From NCBI GenBank assembly GCA_964516325.1, contig CAZFAP010000037.1, forward strand, positions 1 through 31,129: 31,129 bases of DNA, read 5' to 3'. The notes under the pieces are model-generated. The model saw nothing but the letters and a program-made list of their open reading frames with translations, searched no databases and was not told where the DNA came from. Below are positions 7,878 to 16,633 of this stretch, in pieces. The translations under genes were made by a program, and so were the position numbers. Source of the DNA: CAZFAP01 sp964516325 (lineage in GTDB: Bacteria; Auribacterota; JABMQX01). Position 1 is the stretch's first letter. Every line of letters starts with the position of its first letter.

Positions 7878-9458
7878 CTACCACTCAGGGGCCATGGGGA
7901 CCGGCGAGGGCGCGCGGTACATTTTCACGTGGCCTTCTATCGCAGAATGCAGCGGGTCGGGGAGCACGTCGGGCCGGGTCGCGGGGACATAGAAAACACC
8001 TGGGAGCCTTCCACCCACCCAGCACGCCACGGGGTCCCTCGGGCTTGGCCGTTTGAGGTCAAATAATAGCTCGCCGAGCTTGCTCCTGTTCGCGGTATAG
8101 AGGTCAGGGATCGTCAGCTCCACCATCCAAAAGCGTGGCGGGAGCATCGCGCGCAGCACGGCGACATAGGGCTCCGACAGTCGGCCGCCGTTCTGGTCCT
8201 CCAGACCCTCTGCGTGCTTTGCGTACTCTTCGCGCGACATGAGCAGGGTCCTGACGACTGGTCCCCTGCTCGGGTCGAGCGCTGCCCTCTTAAGTTCATG
8301 GAGCCAGGGGGTGCGTAGGTGTTGGAGGAACTCCAGCTCCGTTGTGAGCACGATGACAGCGTTGTACTCAGCGTTGACCGGGCCCCGGTTTGATCGTCGG
8401 GGGAGGACACCGAACGCATAGAGACACCTCGAGCGAGGGTCAAGGTGGGGCAGCGTCGCCTTAGAGAGGCACCTCGTCGAAACGCACGTGTATATGCCGT
8501 AGTTATCGTCCTGCACGATTAGGTTGTCCACCCAGTAGCAGGCCGGGGTATAAAAGTACTTGCGGCTGGGGAAGACTAGCGGGTACCCAAGCCTCGCCTC
8601 GGGATACCAAAGGTCAGTATTGAGCGTGTGGCCGATCACGGCCACAATGTGCCCCTCGCGGGCCTCCTCCAGTGAGAACGCAAGCAGAGCCGGCAAGCCG
8701 GACTCCAGAAACGGGTGGACGAACGCTCCATACTCCACGACCGGGTCCTCGAAGAAATCATGGCAAACCGCGTTGAATCCGAAGGCCTTAAGCGCGCCCA
8801 CGATCTGCACCGGGTTTAGCCCCAAAGGGTCCCTGCCTGGGACGAGACCGACGGCCTGATTGATCTGGGCGTCCGTAACGGGTGGCTTCCGTGGCAGCGA
8901 GAGGTCGGTCAGGATCGTGCGCAGGGCGGCATGCGCGCACAGTCCTGTGACGCCGTTCTGTTGGCAAAAGTAACTCCCGGCTACCGAAAAGTCCCTTCCG
9001 GCGAGTCGAGTCACGAACCTTCCCGACGAATGAATGTAGTTGTTGAGAAGCGCTGGGGCTTCAATAATGGCCTCCCGCACAAACACGATGAGGGGTTTAT
9101 CTTGGACCGGGGTCTGGGTCCGTACGACGACAAGGTAGCCGATGTACGAGTCCGCCGGGACCTCCTGAATATCTTCGGGGTGCGAGAAGGGTTCGCGGAA
9201 AAAGGACAGGCGCCAAGCCGATGATGTGCACTGCGCCCCCACTACCTTCGAAACGACATCGTTCTCCTGCAAGAGCCATTGGTCGGCGGAAATGTTCTGG
9301 CGCACCAGGGTCCTTACCCTCAGCTTGCGCGCCAGGGAGAAGGTTCTATGGAGCGGGTGGTTGTGGAGAGGTGCTTCGTACCTATCGGCCTCGGCGTAGA
9401 AGGAGAACGGCGGGTCGCACGGGACCACCTCGATGGGGGGACAATCAGGATGCGACAT
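7878..9458 (-). CDS. Papain-like (C39-like) cysteine peptidase homologue, function unknown
   Basis: A 526-residue protein without signal peptide or membrane segment. The middle has the order of a papain-fold active site: Gln166/167 in YFCQQNGVTG, nucleophile Cys174 in GLCAHAAL, His270 in EGHIVAVIGH and Asp317/318 in VQDDNYGIY. The oxyanion Gln lies 7-8 residues before the Cys, as in C1/C39 peptidases. The N-terminal ~150 residues and the C-terminal ~200 residues (with 'SREEYAKHAEGLEDQ' and 'DLKRPSPRDPVACWVGG') match no family I recognise. The gene follows the 66-residue gene by 64 nt and ends within a few nt of the possible upstream start of the radical SAM gene. Peptidase activity is inferred from the motif order alone; it could equally be an acyltransferase or a toxin. 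Confidence 0.75.
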   Translation of the reverse strand: MSHPDCPPIEVVPCDPPFSFYAEADRYEAPLHNHPLHRTFSLARKLRVRTLVRQNISADQWLLQENDVVSKVVGAQCTSSAWRLSFFREPFSHPEDIQEVPADSYIGYLVVVRTQTPVQDKPLIVFVREAIIEAPALLNNYIHSSGRFVTRLAGRDFSVAGSYFCQQNGVTGLCAHAALRTILTDLSLPRKPPVTDAQINQAVGLVPGRDPLGLNPVQIVGALKAFGFNAVCHDFFEDPVVEYGAFVHPFLESGLPALLAFSLEEAREGHIVAVIGHTLNTDLWYPEARLGYPLVFPSRKYFYTPACYWVDNLIVQDDNYGIYTCVSTRCLSKATLPHLDPRSRCLYAFGVLPRRSNRGPVNAEYNAVIVLTTELEFLQHLRTPWLHELKRAALDPSRGPVVRTLLMSREEYAKHAEGLEDQNGGRLSEPYVAVLRAMLPPRFWMVELTIPDLYTANRSKLGELLFDLKRPSPRDPVACWVGGRLPGVFYVPATRPDVLPDPLHSAIEGHVKMYRAPSPVPMAPEW

Positions 9459-9522
9459 ATCCTTGAGGCCTCGGCCGGAGTCTGCGTTAGACCTTTCACC
9501 ATGGAGGGGGGGGGCGGAGAGC

Positions 9523-9723
9523 TTACTCGCGCTCTGGTTGCAACGGCCCTACGAGCACCTTCTCTGACTGGGCGGCCCGCTCCTGGCGCCTGTCCCTCTC
9601 GGAGATGAACCTCCTATCCTCCTCGCTGAGCGAGAGCGTCCGGATCTTCCTCGGCCGAGGAGAGCTCACCTTGGCATGCCTCAGAGATGATAAGACGTCC
9701 GTAGGCTTGAGTCCGCGCTTCAT
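9523..9723 (-). CDS. Small basic protein (66 aa) upstream of the papain-like gene
   Basis: The start is placed at ATG 9723 because GGAGGGG lies 9 nt upstream with good spacing. An in-frame ATG 24 nt earlier (9747) lacks one. The product (MKRGLKPTDVL...LSEEDRRFISERDRRQERA...) is charged, without Cys, probably partly helical and disordered, and ends PLQPERE. No family was recognised. Its position directly behind two promoters and ahead of the peptidase-like gene suggests a partner, regulator, antitoxin-like inhibitor or substrate of that protein. This is inference from context. Confidence 0.6.
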   Translation of the reverse strand: MKRGLKPTDVLSSLRHAKVSSPRPRKIRTLSLSEEDRRFISERDRRQERAAQSEKVLVGPLQPERE

Positions 9724-9772
9724 GTCATCTACCCCTCCATTGGACATTGTGCAGGTGTTCAGTTTTTATACT

Positions 9773-9801
9773 CTTATGCAACGCCGTTGTCAGCGTGTCA
9801 A
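9773..9801 (-). promoter_or_regulatory. Predicted sigma70 promoter P1 of the 66-aa/peptidase-like operon
   Basis: Minus strand: perfect -35 TTGACA at 9796-9801, 17-nt spacer, -10 CATAAG at 9773-9778. It gives a short ~45-nt leader to the ATG at 9723. Confidence 0.5.
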
Positions 9802-9941
9802 GTGAAAAGTTGTCTATTCGGGCGAGCACGCAGGTGCGAGGTTGTTCGGCGCAAGAAACGGGCCAACAATCTCGCCAATCCGCCATAAACCGGCAATTTT
9901 TATAGCGGGCCGCTGCGCTCATGTTCCTACTTGTTACCAAT

Positions 9942-9970
9942 ATATTAGCGCGCTTGCGACTTTATGTCAA
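9942..9970 (-). promoter_or_regulatory. Predicted strong sigma70 promoter P2 (TTGACA-17-TAATAT)
   Basis: Minus strand: TTGACA at 9965-9970, exactly 17 nt, then TAATAT at 9942-9947, five of six bases of the -10 consensus. It would add ~210 nt of leader to the 66-aa gene. The leader can be read as a short open frame (9725-9922) ending one base before the ATG at 9723. I do not consider that frame a proven gene. Confidence 0.55.
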
Positions 9971-10008
9971 GGCCGGCGCCGGGCCGTCTGTGAGTCGGAA
10001 AGAGGCCT

Positions 10009-10036
10009 TTGATGATTTCCCGGTCTTTGTTAGGAT
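10009..10036 (+). promoter_or_regulatory. Possible promoter for wecB
   Basis: TTGATG at 10009-10014, 16-nt spacer, and TAGGAT at 10031-10036 preceded by an extended TGT. Each box matches four of six consensus bases. It would give a ~165-nt leader. A small CTCAG-GCCC-CTGAG hairpin lies in that leader, near 10138. Confidence 0.3.
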
Positions 10037-10210
10037 AGGCGCGCGTACCGGCTTTTCACGCACCTGTTCTGTTGTGCACCCCGTGCCCTCCGCGGTTTCC
10101 TGCGGTGTTTTTCGGCATACGTTCAGTGTCGAGACCACTCAGGCCCCTGAGAGAGACCGGTGGCAAGGCTTGTTTTGGGCTGTTTCATAACGGCTTGGGC
10201 GGAGACCGGA

Positions 10211-11362
10211 ATGCTTAGAAAGATTCTCGTAGTTTTCGGAACACGCCCGGAGGCGATCAAGCTGGCGCCTGTGGTCGAGGCGATTCGGCGGGAGAGGCGC
10301 CGCTTCCGCCTGAAGGTCTGCGTTAGCGGCCAGCATCATCGGATGCTCCAGCAGGTGCTGGAGTTTTTCGGCATCTCACCGGACCGCGATCTGAAGATCA
10401 TGCGGCCCGGGCAGGACCTTTTCGGGGTTACAGCCAGATGCTTGAGAGGGATGGGCAGCGTCCTTCTTTCGGAAAAGCCCGACCTGGTCATCGTGCAGGG
10501 GGACACCACGACGACCTTTGCGACGGCTCTCAGCAGCTACTATCTACGAATACCGGTCGCGCACGTCGAAGCCGGCCTCCGGACGTACGATAAATTCCAC
10601 CCGTATCCGGAAGAGCTGAACCGCAGGCTGACCACCTCTCTTTCAGACCTGCACTTTGCCCCGACGGAAGCAGCGAGGAGAAACCTCCTGGCGGAGGGCA
10701 TCTCGCCGGAGACGATTTTTGTCACCGGCAACACGGTCGTGGACGCCCTGTTGCTCGGACTGAAAATAATCGAGACCTCGCCCAGCCCGCTGGTGGAAAG
10801 GACGAAGAAGCTGTACCGCCGCTTCTGCGGCGACGGTGAGAAAAGGCTTATCCTGATTACGGGGCATCGGAGAGAGAACTTCGGCGTGAGGCTCAAGAAC
10901 ATCTGCCTGGCTGCCAGGGACATCGCCGCGAGAAACCCCGACGTGGAAATTGTATATCCCGTCCATCTCAATCCGCACGTCCGGCGCTCCGCGAACGAGT
11001 TCCTGAGCGGCATCCCGAACGTTCACCTTCTCAAGCCCCTTGACTACGGGTCGTTCCTTTTCCTGATGAAGGAATCGTACATCATACTGACCGATTCCGG
11101 GGGCATCCAGGAAGAAGCTCCCACGCTCAGGAAGCCCGTCCTCGTCATGCGGGACACAACCGAACGACCGGAAGCCGTCGAGGTCGGCGCCGTCAGAGTG
11201 GTCGGAGCGGACCGCAAGCGGATCGTCCGCGAAGCCGAGAAGCTCCTCGGCGATGAAATCGAATACGCGAGGATGTCGAGGGGGATAAATCCCTTCGGAG
11301 ATGGGAAGGCTGCCGAACGGATCGTGGACGTCCTGAAGACGCGTGTGCCCCGGAAGAAGTAG
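10211..11362 (+). CDS. wecB: UDP-N-acetylglucosamine 2-epimerase (non-hydrolysing)
   Basis: A 383-residue protein, normal length for the family. ATG 10211 is chosen because GGAG lies 6 nt upstream and the protein then begins MLRKILVVFGTRPEAIK, the usual N-terminus. A GTG at 10160 would add 17 atypical residues. Family motifs in order: GTRPEAIK (10-17), VQGDTTTTFA, VAHVEAGLRT with PYPEELNRR, TGNTVVDALL, TGHRRENFG, YPVHLNPHVR and TDSGGIQEEAPTLRKPVL with RPEAVEVGAVR. It interconverts UDP-GlcNAc and UDP-ManNAc in the cytoplasm, feeding ManNAc or ManNAcA into surface polysaccharide. It is a single gene here, convergent with rpsT. Confidence 0.95.
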   Translation: MLRKILVVFGTRPEAIKLAPVVEAIRRERRRFRLKVCVSGQHHRMLQQVLEFFGISPDRDLKIMRPGQDLFGVTARCLRGMGSVLLSEKPDLVIVQGDTTTTFATALSSYYLRIPVAHVEAGLRTYDKFHPYPEELNRRLTTSLSDLHFAPTEAARRNLLAEGISPETIFVTGNTVVDALLLGLKIIETSPSPLVERTKKLYRRFCGDGEKRLILITGHRRENFGVRLKNICLAARDIAARNPDVEIVYPVHLNPHVRRSANEFLSGIPNVHLLKPLDYGSFLFLMKESYIILTDSGGIQEEAPTLRKPVLVMRDTTERPEAVEVGAVRVVGADRKRIVREAEKLLGDEIEYARMSRGINPFGDGKAAERIVDVLKTRVPRKK

Positions 11363-11483
11363 GTCAAAATGGGGACTTGGCGCCGTCCGGGTTGATCTGA
11401 CCGTTGCGTTCGCGCCGGCCCAGAAATCGCCTTTCAGCCCGGGGCATGCCGACGAGAAACCGCGAGATGGACGCAGGCGAGGC

Positions 11484-11807
11484 TCACGCGGGCATGCTTG
11501 GCGACTTGGGCAGCGTCTCTCCCCCTTGGGGTTTGGCGCCTACCCCCAGAAGTCCATTCACTATCTTCGTGAGGTGGGACTTCCGGCGGGAGGCGGTGTT
11601 CGCCCTGCAAATCCCCTTCTTGACTCCCTTGTCATACAGCGCAACGACGCTCCGCAGGAGGCTCTGCAAATCCTCCTTTCGCTGGTCCGCTATCGCTCGC
11701 AACAGCTTTCGCTGGTGGGTCTTCAATTTCGATTTGAAAGAAGCGTTACTGAGCCTTCGCTTCTCGCTTTGTTTCATTCTCTTCACTGCTGACTTCGTAT
11801 GTGGCAC
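11484..11807 (-). CDS. rpsT: 30S ribosomal protein S20
   Basis: A 107-residue, strongly basic protein beginning MPHTKSAVKRMKQSEKRR, with the S20 landmarks ALYDKGVKKGICRANTASRRKSHLTKIVN. The start is GTG 11807, marked by AAGGAGGG nine nt upstream. It is longer than the usual ~87 residues because of a C-terminal tail (GVGAKPQGGETLPKSPSMPA) beyond the helical core. It binds 16S rRNA in the 30S body. The gene is monocistronic, with its own promoter at 11925-11953. Confidence 0.95.
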   Translation of the reverse strand: MPHTKSAVKRMKQSEKRRLSNASFKSKLKTHQRKLLRAIADQRKEDLQSLLRSVVALYDKGVKKGICRANTASRRKSHLTKIVNGLLGVGAKPQGGETLPKSPSMPA

Positions 11808-11924
11808 GTCGTTTTACCCTCCTTATCGGAAAAAGATTTTCGGCGCGGAACCAGCTCTCGCGCCGCCTCGGTCCGCTTGAAATGCCGGGGAATTGATTTT
11901 GCCTCGCCGGGTAAGAGCGTGCGT

Positions 11925-11953
11925 TATGTAACAAAAACCGGCCCCCATGTCAA
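11925..11953 (-). promoter_or_regulatory. Predicted rpsT promoter
   Basis: Minus strand: TTGACA at 11948-11953, 17-nt spacer, extended TGT + TACATA -10 at 11925-11930. It gives a leader of about 110 nt to the rpsT GTG. S20 synthesis is often controlled through its leader, so the length is plausible. Confidence 0.6.
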
Positions 11954-12001
11954 CCTCTTTTGCCCTCGCGGTCTGAGCGCCCCGCTCCCTCCATTTTGCG
12001 C

Positions 12002-13795
12002 TCAGTCAATCCGGCGGATGAGAAGAGCCCAGTCGTCGGAGGGGGAACTCGGGGGGTCGCCCAGGGGGATGCGATCGCCGCCGGTGATTACGGTCTCCGC
12101 TCCCTCGAAGTTTCCTGTTCGGGGATTGAACCAGCGTTTCTCGAATTTGCCCGGCGACTTGGTCAAGTCCAGGCTCGCCGCCTTGCTCGCGTCGGGCAAA
12201 TAGACCGCATAGACCTCGCTGGCTTTTGCGAAAACCTGGCATCCGTCGTCCGAAGCCGCCGGACCGCCCAGCAACTCGTCGCTCGGCTCCATCTCCCAGA
12301 ACGGAAGATTCTCCTCCATGAACCTTCTCGCGTACCACGTCCAGAGCCACAGGTTTTCATACGGGCGGAAATCCTCGGTCTCGGGGTCGTCCTCCAGAAA
12401 ATGCTCGGTGTGCCCGCCGGAAAGAAAGGTCGGCCAGATAATGTCCTTTCGCTGCTCGGCGGGGTTATCCTTTGTCGCCCATCGAAGCTCGTCAAGGCAG
12501 ATCGGAATCGGTCGTCCCGCCTCCCCTGTTTTCTTCCGCCACTTTTCGACTTCTCGCCCTTTCCGGGCAATTTCCCTGTAGTATTGAAACGAGGTTATGC
12601 GGAAGCGTTTGTCTCCGAGGAAGGGAAGCCAGGCGGGTTCGGGATTCCTGCCGGCGTGGTGGACAGTAATCGGATGATCGTACGGATCAACCGCCTCGAT
12701 GTATTCCGCGAACTCTTTCACGCGCTCGGGACCGAGATTGAGCCCCAGGTCGTATTCTTCCGAGACATTCCACTGGAGGGCGTTATGGTGGGCGAACCGA
12801 GCGACCATCTCGCGGTAGAACAGCTTCCGTTCCGTCCCCAACTTCGCGTCGTCGAGTTCCCTTTTGTTCGGCTCCTCCGCCTCGTTCAGGACGAAGTGAA
12901 GAAATACTCCCTTCTTCTGGGCATGGTCGAAAACAATCTCCCACTGCCAAAGCTTGCTAATGTCGTAATGGAGGTTGTCGTTGGAAGGGCTTCCGTTGGG
13001 GTCAATCGGCCCAACGAACGGCCACGTGTCTTTCCCGTCGCCGCCGATGTTCATGGGGAGGAAATAGATCGAATTGACGTGCTTCGACGCCAGGTAATTG
13101 AGGGCGCCGATGATGCCCTTCCCCGCGCCGTTCCCCCAGTCCGGGTCGCCCGGATTCCAGTCCGCAACGTGATTGGCGTATTGATGCTTCCGCTCCGGCG
13201 TGTTGTCGAATCCCTTATATGCCAAAAGATTTTCGGGGGAATCCGTCCCCCCTTTGATCCAGTAGGAGCCGTCGCGGAACTTCAAGTAATGCTTCCCGAC
13301 GTACTCCAGCCTTCCCCATTTCAGAAAACCGGGGGCGTTCGGGTCACGCTCGGCGACGACGAAGCTGCCGGTTTCTCCGTCGAAAGCGATTGGCTGCCCT
13401 GCTGCCGGATCGAGACTGACCGCCGCTTCCTCGCCCCGGCGAAACGAAGCTTTGTACTTCCACTCCCCCGCCTGGTCCGGCGAAAATCGAACCTTCCAGA
13501 CATCGCCCTCACCGCCGCCCTTGCCGTCGCCGTCGAAGAAGCCCGGGACACTGTGCGTTTGGCCGCTGGGACCGGCGAAGACAACCTGGAGGCGATAATC
13601 GAGAAACGGATTGGGGGAGGTGTCGGTCTCGGCTGCGCGGGCACCGGTGAAGCTGATTGTGACGGTGTGCCATTTTTTCAGCTCTCCGGAGACTGTGACA
13701 AATATCCCGCTGCTCACCGAGTACGCTTGATAAATCAAAAGCAGCGCAGCGGCTGGCGCAACCATCACGATCGTTCGGATTTTCGGTTTCCACAT
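12002..13795 (-). CDS. Secreted or anchored DUF5060 / glycoside-hydrolase-like protein
   Basis: From ATG 13795 (AGAGGG ~9 nt upstream) the protein has 597 residues; the open frame extends to 13915 but that part is not protein-like. Residues ~7-30 are a hydrophobic export signal or anchor. Residues ~30-130 form a beta-sandwich like DUF5060 (GELKKWHTVTISF, NPFLDY, VPGFFDGDG, KVRFSPDQAGEWKYKASF). A TIM-barrel-like region with DUF4038-type flavour follows (FLKWGRLEYVGKHYLKFRDGSYWIKGGTDSPEN, VLNEAEEPNKREL, WNVSEEYD, IPICLDELRW). The C-terminal sandwich (AVYLPDASKAASLDLTKSPG, RWFNPRTGNFEGAE) resembles the collagen-binding/Collagen_bind_2 domain of such proteins. Acidic residues in NVSEEYD and CLDELRW are candidate catalytic sites. 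The substrate is unknown; polysaccharide cleavage outside the cytoplasm is inferred. Confidence 0.8.
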   Translation of the reverse strand: MWKPKIRTIVMVAPAAALLLIYQAYSVSSGIFVTVSGELKKWHTVTISFTGARAAETDTSPNPFLDYRLQVVFAGPSGQTHSVPGFFDGDGKGGGEGDVWKVRFSPDQAGEWKYKASFRRGEEAAVSLDPAAGQPIAFDGETGSFVVAERDPNAPGFLKWGRLEYVGKHYLKFRDGSYWIKGGTDSPENLLAYKGFDNTPERKHQYANHVADWNPGDPDWGNGAGKGIIGALNYLASKHVNSIYFLPMNIGGDGKDTWPFVGPIDPNGSPSNDNLHYDISKLWQWEIVFDHAQKKGVFLHFVLNEAEEPNKRELDDAKLGTERKLFYREMVARFAHHNALQWNVSEEYDLGLNLGPERVKEFAEYIEAVDPYDHPITVHHAGRNPEPAWLPFLGDKRFRITSFQYYREIARKGREVEKWRKKTGEAGRPIPICLDELRWATKDNPAEQRKDIIWPTFLSGGHTEHFLEDDPETEDFRPYENLWLWTWYARRFMEENLPFWEMEPSDELLGGPAASDDGCQVFAKASEVYAVYLPDASKAASLDLTKSPGKFEKRWFNPRTGNFEGAETVITGGDRIPLGDPPSSPSDDWALLIRRID

Positions 13796-13934
13796 ATTGA
13801 AGAGCCCTCTCACTTCAGCGAATTCGGTAGGTTGAGCGCCGCTGGTAGGCGGGTCGCCCCCTGCCACTGTGATGCGTCTCATAGGCCCGTTACACCCCAT
13901 GTTCAGACTCCTCATCGGCTTTCGTCAAGACCAT

Positions 13935-13966
13935 TTTCTCTGCGCCCTCTGCGCTCTCCGCGGTGA
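13935..13966. repeat. CGCAGAG-type dispersed repeat (inverse orientation) in the comEC-DUF5060 spacer
   Basis: Reads ctctgcgccctctgcgctct then ccgcggtgaaa, the reverse complement of the 'TTTCACCGCGGAGAGCGCAGAGGGCGCAGAG' type found near 17116 and 22356. The 293-nt spacer 13796-14088 contains nothing else that I can assign. Confidence 0.7.
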
Positions 13967-14088
13967 AATTCGACCGCTGTCTCTCCATCTTGGCGAGAGA
14001 AGACGAAATCCGAATTCTGCCCGAGAATCGGCGCTGCGCCCTCGGAAGGCGCCTCTGAGGTGTGCCACGGAAAACTTCCGACGGCGCC

Positions 14089-16620
14089 TTACAACGTTGC
14101 GGTGACGGTCAGCTTGCCCCGGAAGACTCGGACGACGATGCCGCCGTTGAGGTCCGTGCGAAGGACGCGGATGCCCTGATTCTCGCACCTTTCGAGGACT
14201 TCGGGAGACGGATGACGATAGACGTTGCCCCGTCCGCAGGAGATGACCGCTATGCGGGGCGCCACCGCTCTCAGGAACTCGTCCGAACTGGAGGAGCTTG
14301 AGCCGTGATGCGGGACTTTCAGAACGCTGCTGCGGAGCGGCGTCTCTCGGCGGAGAATTAACCGCTCGGCTATCTCCTCGATGTCTCCGCAAAGGAGGGC
14401 GGATGCCCCCCGGAAGGTCAGCCTCACAACGATGGACAGGTCGTTCTCGGACGTGGAAACGGAATCGGCGGTGACGGGAGGGTTGAGGATTTCAGCGGCG
14501 ACCCGGGTCGAGAGTAAAAGGTCGTCCCCCGCGTGAACTCCCACCCTGGCGATGCGTTTTTCATCTGCCGCGTCCAGGAGTTCCTCGCCGTCGGAGTTCT
14601 TCGACGGATCCGCATTGGCGCGAACGACAATTCTTCGGGTCTTAATCTCGTCGAGAACGCTCTTGAGACCGTTGATGTGGTCCACGTCGTAGTGGCTTAT
14701 GACTATCGCGTCCAACCTGTTCACGCCCGCCCAGCGCAGAAACGGGACTATGACGTACCGCCCGACATCGTTCCTCGTCGAGGAGCCTCCGTCCACGAGA
14801 ACCCTGCGCCCGTCCGGATATTCCACGAATATGCAGTCGCCCTGCCCCACGTCGAGGAAGGTTACGTCGAGAGAGTCCGGATGGCGGCGAGCCAGCTCCC
14901 CGCCTATGAACGAGCCTGCCACGAGAACGGTCAGTGTGACTTTCAGGACGATTGCGCGACGCAACGAGCGACTGAATCCCACGGCAAAAATCAGCGAGTA
15001 AAACGCGAAGGCAAACGGCAGCGGTGGAGGGCTTACGTTGAACGAACCGAGCTTCACCGACGAGAAAGACGTGACCATGGCTCGAACGAGGCAGCTCAGA
15101 TACCCATTGGCCGTATTGAGAAATCCCGCCACAGGTTGCGTCAGAAGCCCGAGGATCGCCGCCAATGAGCCGAGCGGAAGAATCCATCCCACAAGCAAGA
15201 CCACGGGTATGTTCCAGAGCCACGAGAGGAGAGAGATGTGATGGAAGTAGTGGACAGTGAGAGGAAGTGAGCCTATGAAGGCTGCCACAGAGACCGAGAA
15301 CAACCTCAAAGGGGGTTCCGCGAGACGACGATAAGCCCACCGCCTCTGTGGTCCAACTGTCGCATAGCCCGGGTCCGGGCGCAGACGAAAGAGCCAGACA
15401 CACCAATAGAAAATCCTGTCCCCCAAAAGCAGGATCGCCAGAACTACCATGAAAGAAAGCTGGAAGGAGGCTGTGAACAGGTCGCCGGGGCGAAACAGGA
15501 GGATGACCGCCGCTGCGAAGGCGAGGCCGTTGATGGCGTCCGATCGCTTCTTCAGCAGAGGGGCGAGGAGAAATGCTCCACACATCAGGCACGCTCTCAC
15601 GACGGGCGGCGCCATTCCGGTGAGAACCGCGTAGGGAAACAAAAGGACAATCGTCACCAGAGAGGAGATGGTCTGCGGCACGAGAAAAAGGCGAGTGAAA
15701 AGGGAGTAAATGACCCAGGCGAGGATGGCGACGTTCAGCCCCGAAATCGCCAGGATGTGCATCGTGTTCGTTTTCCTGAGAGCCTCCTTGAATTCGTCGC
15801 CGATCTCCCTTCTTTCGCCCAGAACGATGGCGCGGAGAAACGCTTCTTCGTCTCGCCCCATGCTCCCCGCGGACAGGGAATCACGGAGCCTGTTTTTCAG
15901 CGAATGGATGAACGCAAAAATCGGATTGCCGTGCCCGGGCTCGACGCTGCGAATGTCTTCGGCACGCATGCAGACGTAAATTCCGCTCTCGGCAAGGTAT
16001 TTCCGGAAATCGAAGCCGCCCGGATTCCGACGGGTCTCTGGGAGAAAGACCCTGCCGCTCAATTCCACCTTATCCCCGTACCGGAGGTTCCTCGCCTCTT
16101 CCCCCGAAGCATAGACGAGGACCTTGCCTTTGACAGTCGTCCACGCAACCCGGTCGCTCTCCGCCCCACGCGATTGGAGCGCTTTCACGACGAACCGGCA
16201 CCGATTGTCCCGCTGGGCTCCCTTGCCCTGTTGCCGTCCCCCAGGCCTCGTAGGCACAGGCTCCTCGACGACAATCCCGCGAACCTGATACGCGACGTCT
16301 GGTTTGAGGCGGAAATGCACGTGGCGGGAAGGGAGCACGTCAATCCTCGCGCCCGATTGCACGCCGACAAAAAAGACGACGAGCATGGCAGCCGGCGTTG
16401 AGAACGTCGAATGGAAGATGAATAGGAGCACGGCGACAGCCAGCGAGGCGAAGAGCGCTAAATGTAGCCAGACCATCTGCTCCTTCGGGAAGATTTCATG
16501 CCCCAGGACGATGCCCGGGACCAGAAACGCGGCAATCAGAAGGAAGGGTCTCTTGAGAAGGACTAACGGACGCTCATCGGGTTGAGCAGAGGTGGAGTCG
16601 GGAGGTTTCGCCGCCGCCAT
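14089..16620 (-). CDS. comEC: DNA internalization-related competence protein ComEC/Rec2
   Basis: An 843-residue protein with all three ComEC parts. Residues ~25-200 contain membrane segments and the DUF4131 OB-like region (VRGIVVEEP, GKVLVYASG, RYGDKVELSGRV, NPGGFDFRKYLA). Residues ~245-560 are the Competence transmembrane domain with HILAISGLNVAIL, TGMAPPVVRACLM and FQLSFMVVLAILL. Residues ~600-840 are a metallo-beta-lactamase domain (DVTFLDVGQGDCIFVEYP, DGGSS, SHYDVDHINGL, LLCGDIEEIAE, KVPHHGSSSSSS). It forms the inner-membrane channel that takes up single-stranded DNA, and the MBL domain is thought to act on the second strand. The gene begins 13 nt after the stop of the small membrane-protein gene and shares its promoter. 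Its Shine-Dalgarno is weak, so translational coupling is likely. Confidence 0.95.
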   Translation of the reverse strand: MAAAKPPDSTSAQPDERPLVLLKRPFLLIAAFLVPGIVLGHEIFPKEQMVWLHLALFASLAVAVLLFIFHSTFSTPAAMLVVFFVGVQSGARIDVLPSRHVHFRLKPDVAYQVRGIVVEEPVPTRPGGRQQGKGAQRDNRCRFVVKALQSRGAESDRVAWTTVKGKVLVYASGEEARNLRYGDKVELSGRVFLPETRRNPGGFDFRKYLAESGIYVCMRAEDIRSVEPGHGNPIFAFIHSLKNRLRDSLSAGSMGRDEEAFLRAIVLGERREIGDEFKEALRKTNTMHILAISGLNVAILAWVIYSLFTRLFLVPQTISSLVTIVLLFPYAVLTGMAPPVVRACLMCGAFLLAPLLKKRSDAINGLAFAAAVILLFRPGDLFTASFQLSFMVVLAILLLGDRIFYWCVWLFRLRPDPGYATVGPQRRWAYRRLAEPPLRLFSVSVAAFIGSLPLTVHYFHHISLLSWLWNIPVVLLVGWILPLGSLAAILGLLTQPVAGFLNTANGYLSCLVRAMVTSFSSVKLGSFNVSPPPLPFAFAFYSLIFAVGFSRSLRRAIVLKVTLTVLVAGSFIGGELARRHPDSLDVTFLDVGQGDCIFVEYPDGRRVLVDGGSSTRNDVGRYVIVPFLRWAGVNRLDAIVISHYDVDHINGLKSVLDEIKTRRIVVRANADPSKNSDGEELLDAADEKRIARVGVHAGDDLLLSTRVAAEILNPPVTADSVSTSENDLSIVVRLTFRGASALLCGDIEEIAERLILRRETPLRSSVLKVPHHGSSSSSSDEFLRAVAPRIAVISCGRGNVYRHPSPEVLERCENQGIRVLRTDLNGGIVVRVFRGKLTVTATL

Positions 16621-16633
16621 GACGTGCTGAAGC

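Noticed and set aside
11960..13966. 668-codon open frame on the plus strand
   Set aside because: Lies opposite the DUF5060-type gene, whose minus-strand reading has clear domains, an export signal and a Shine-Dalgarno.
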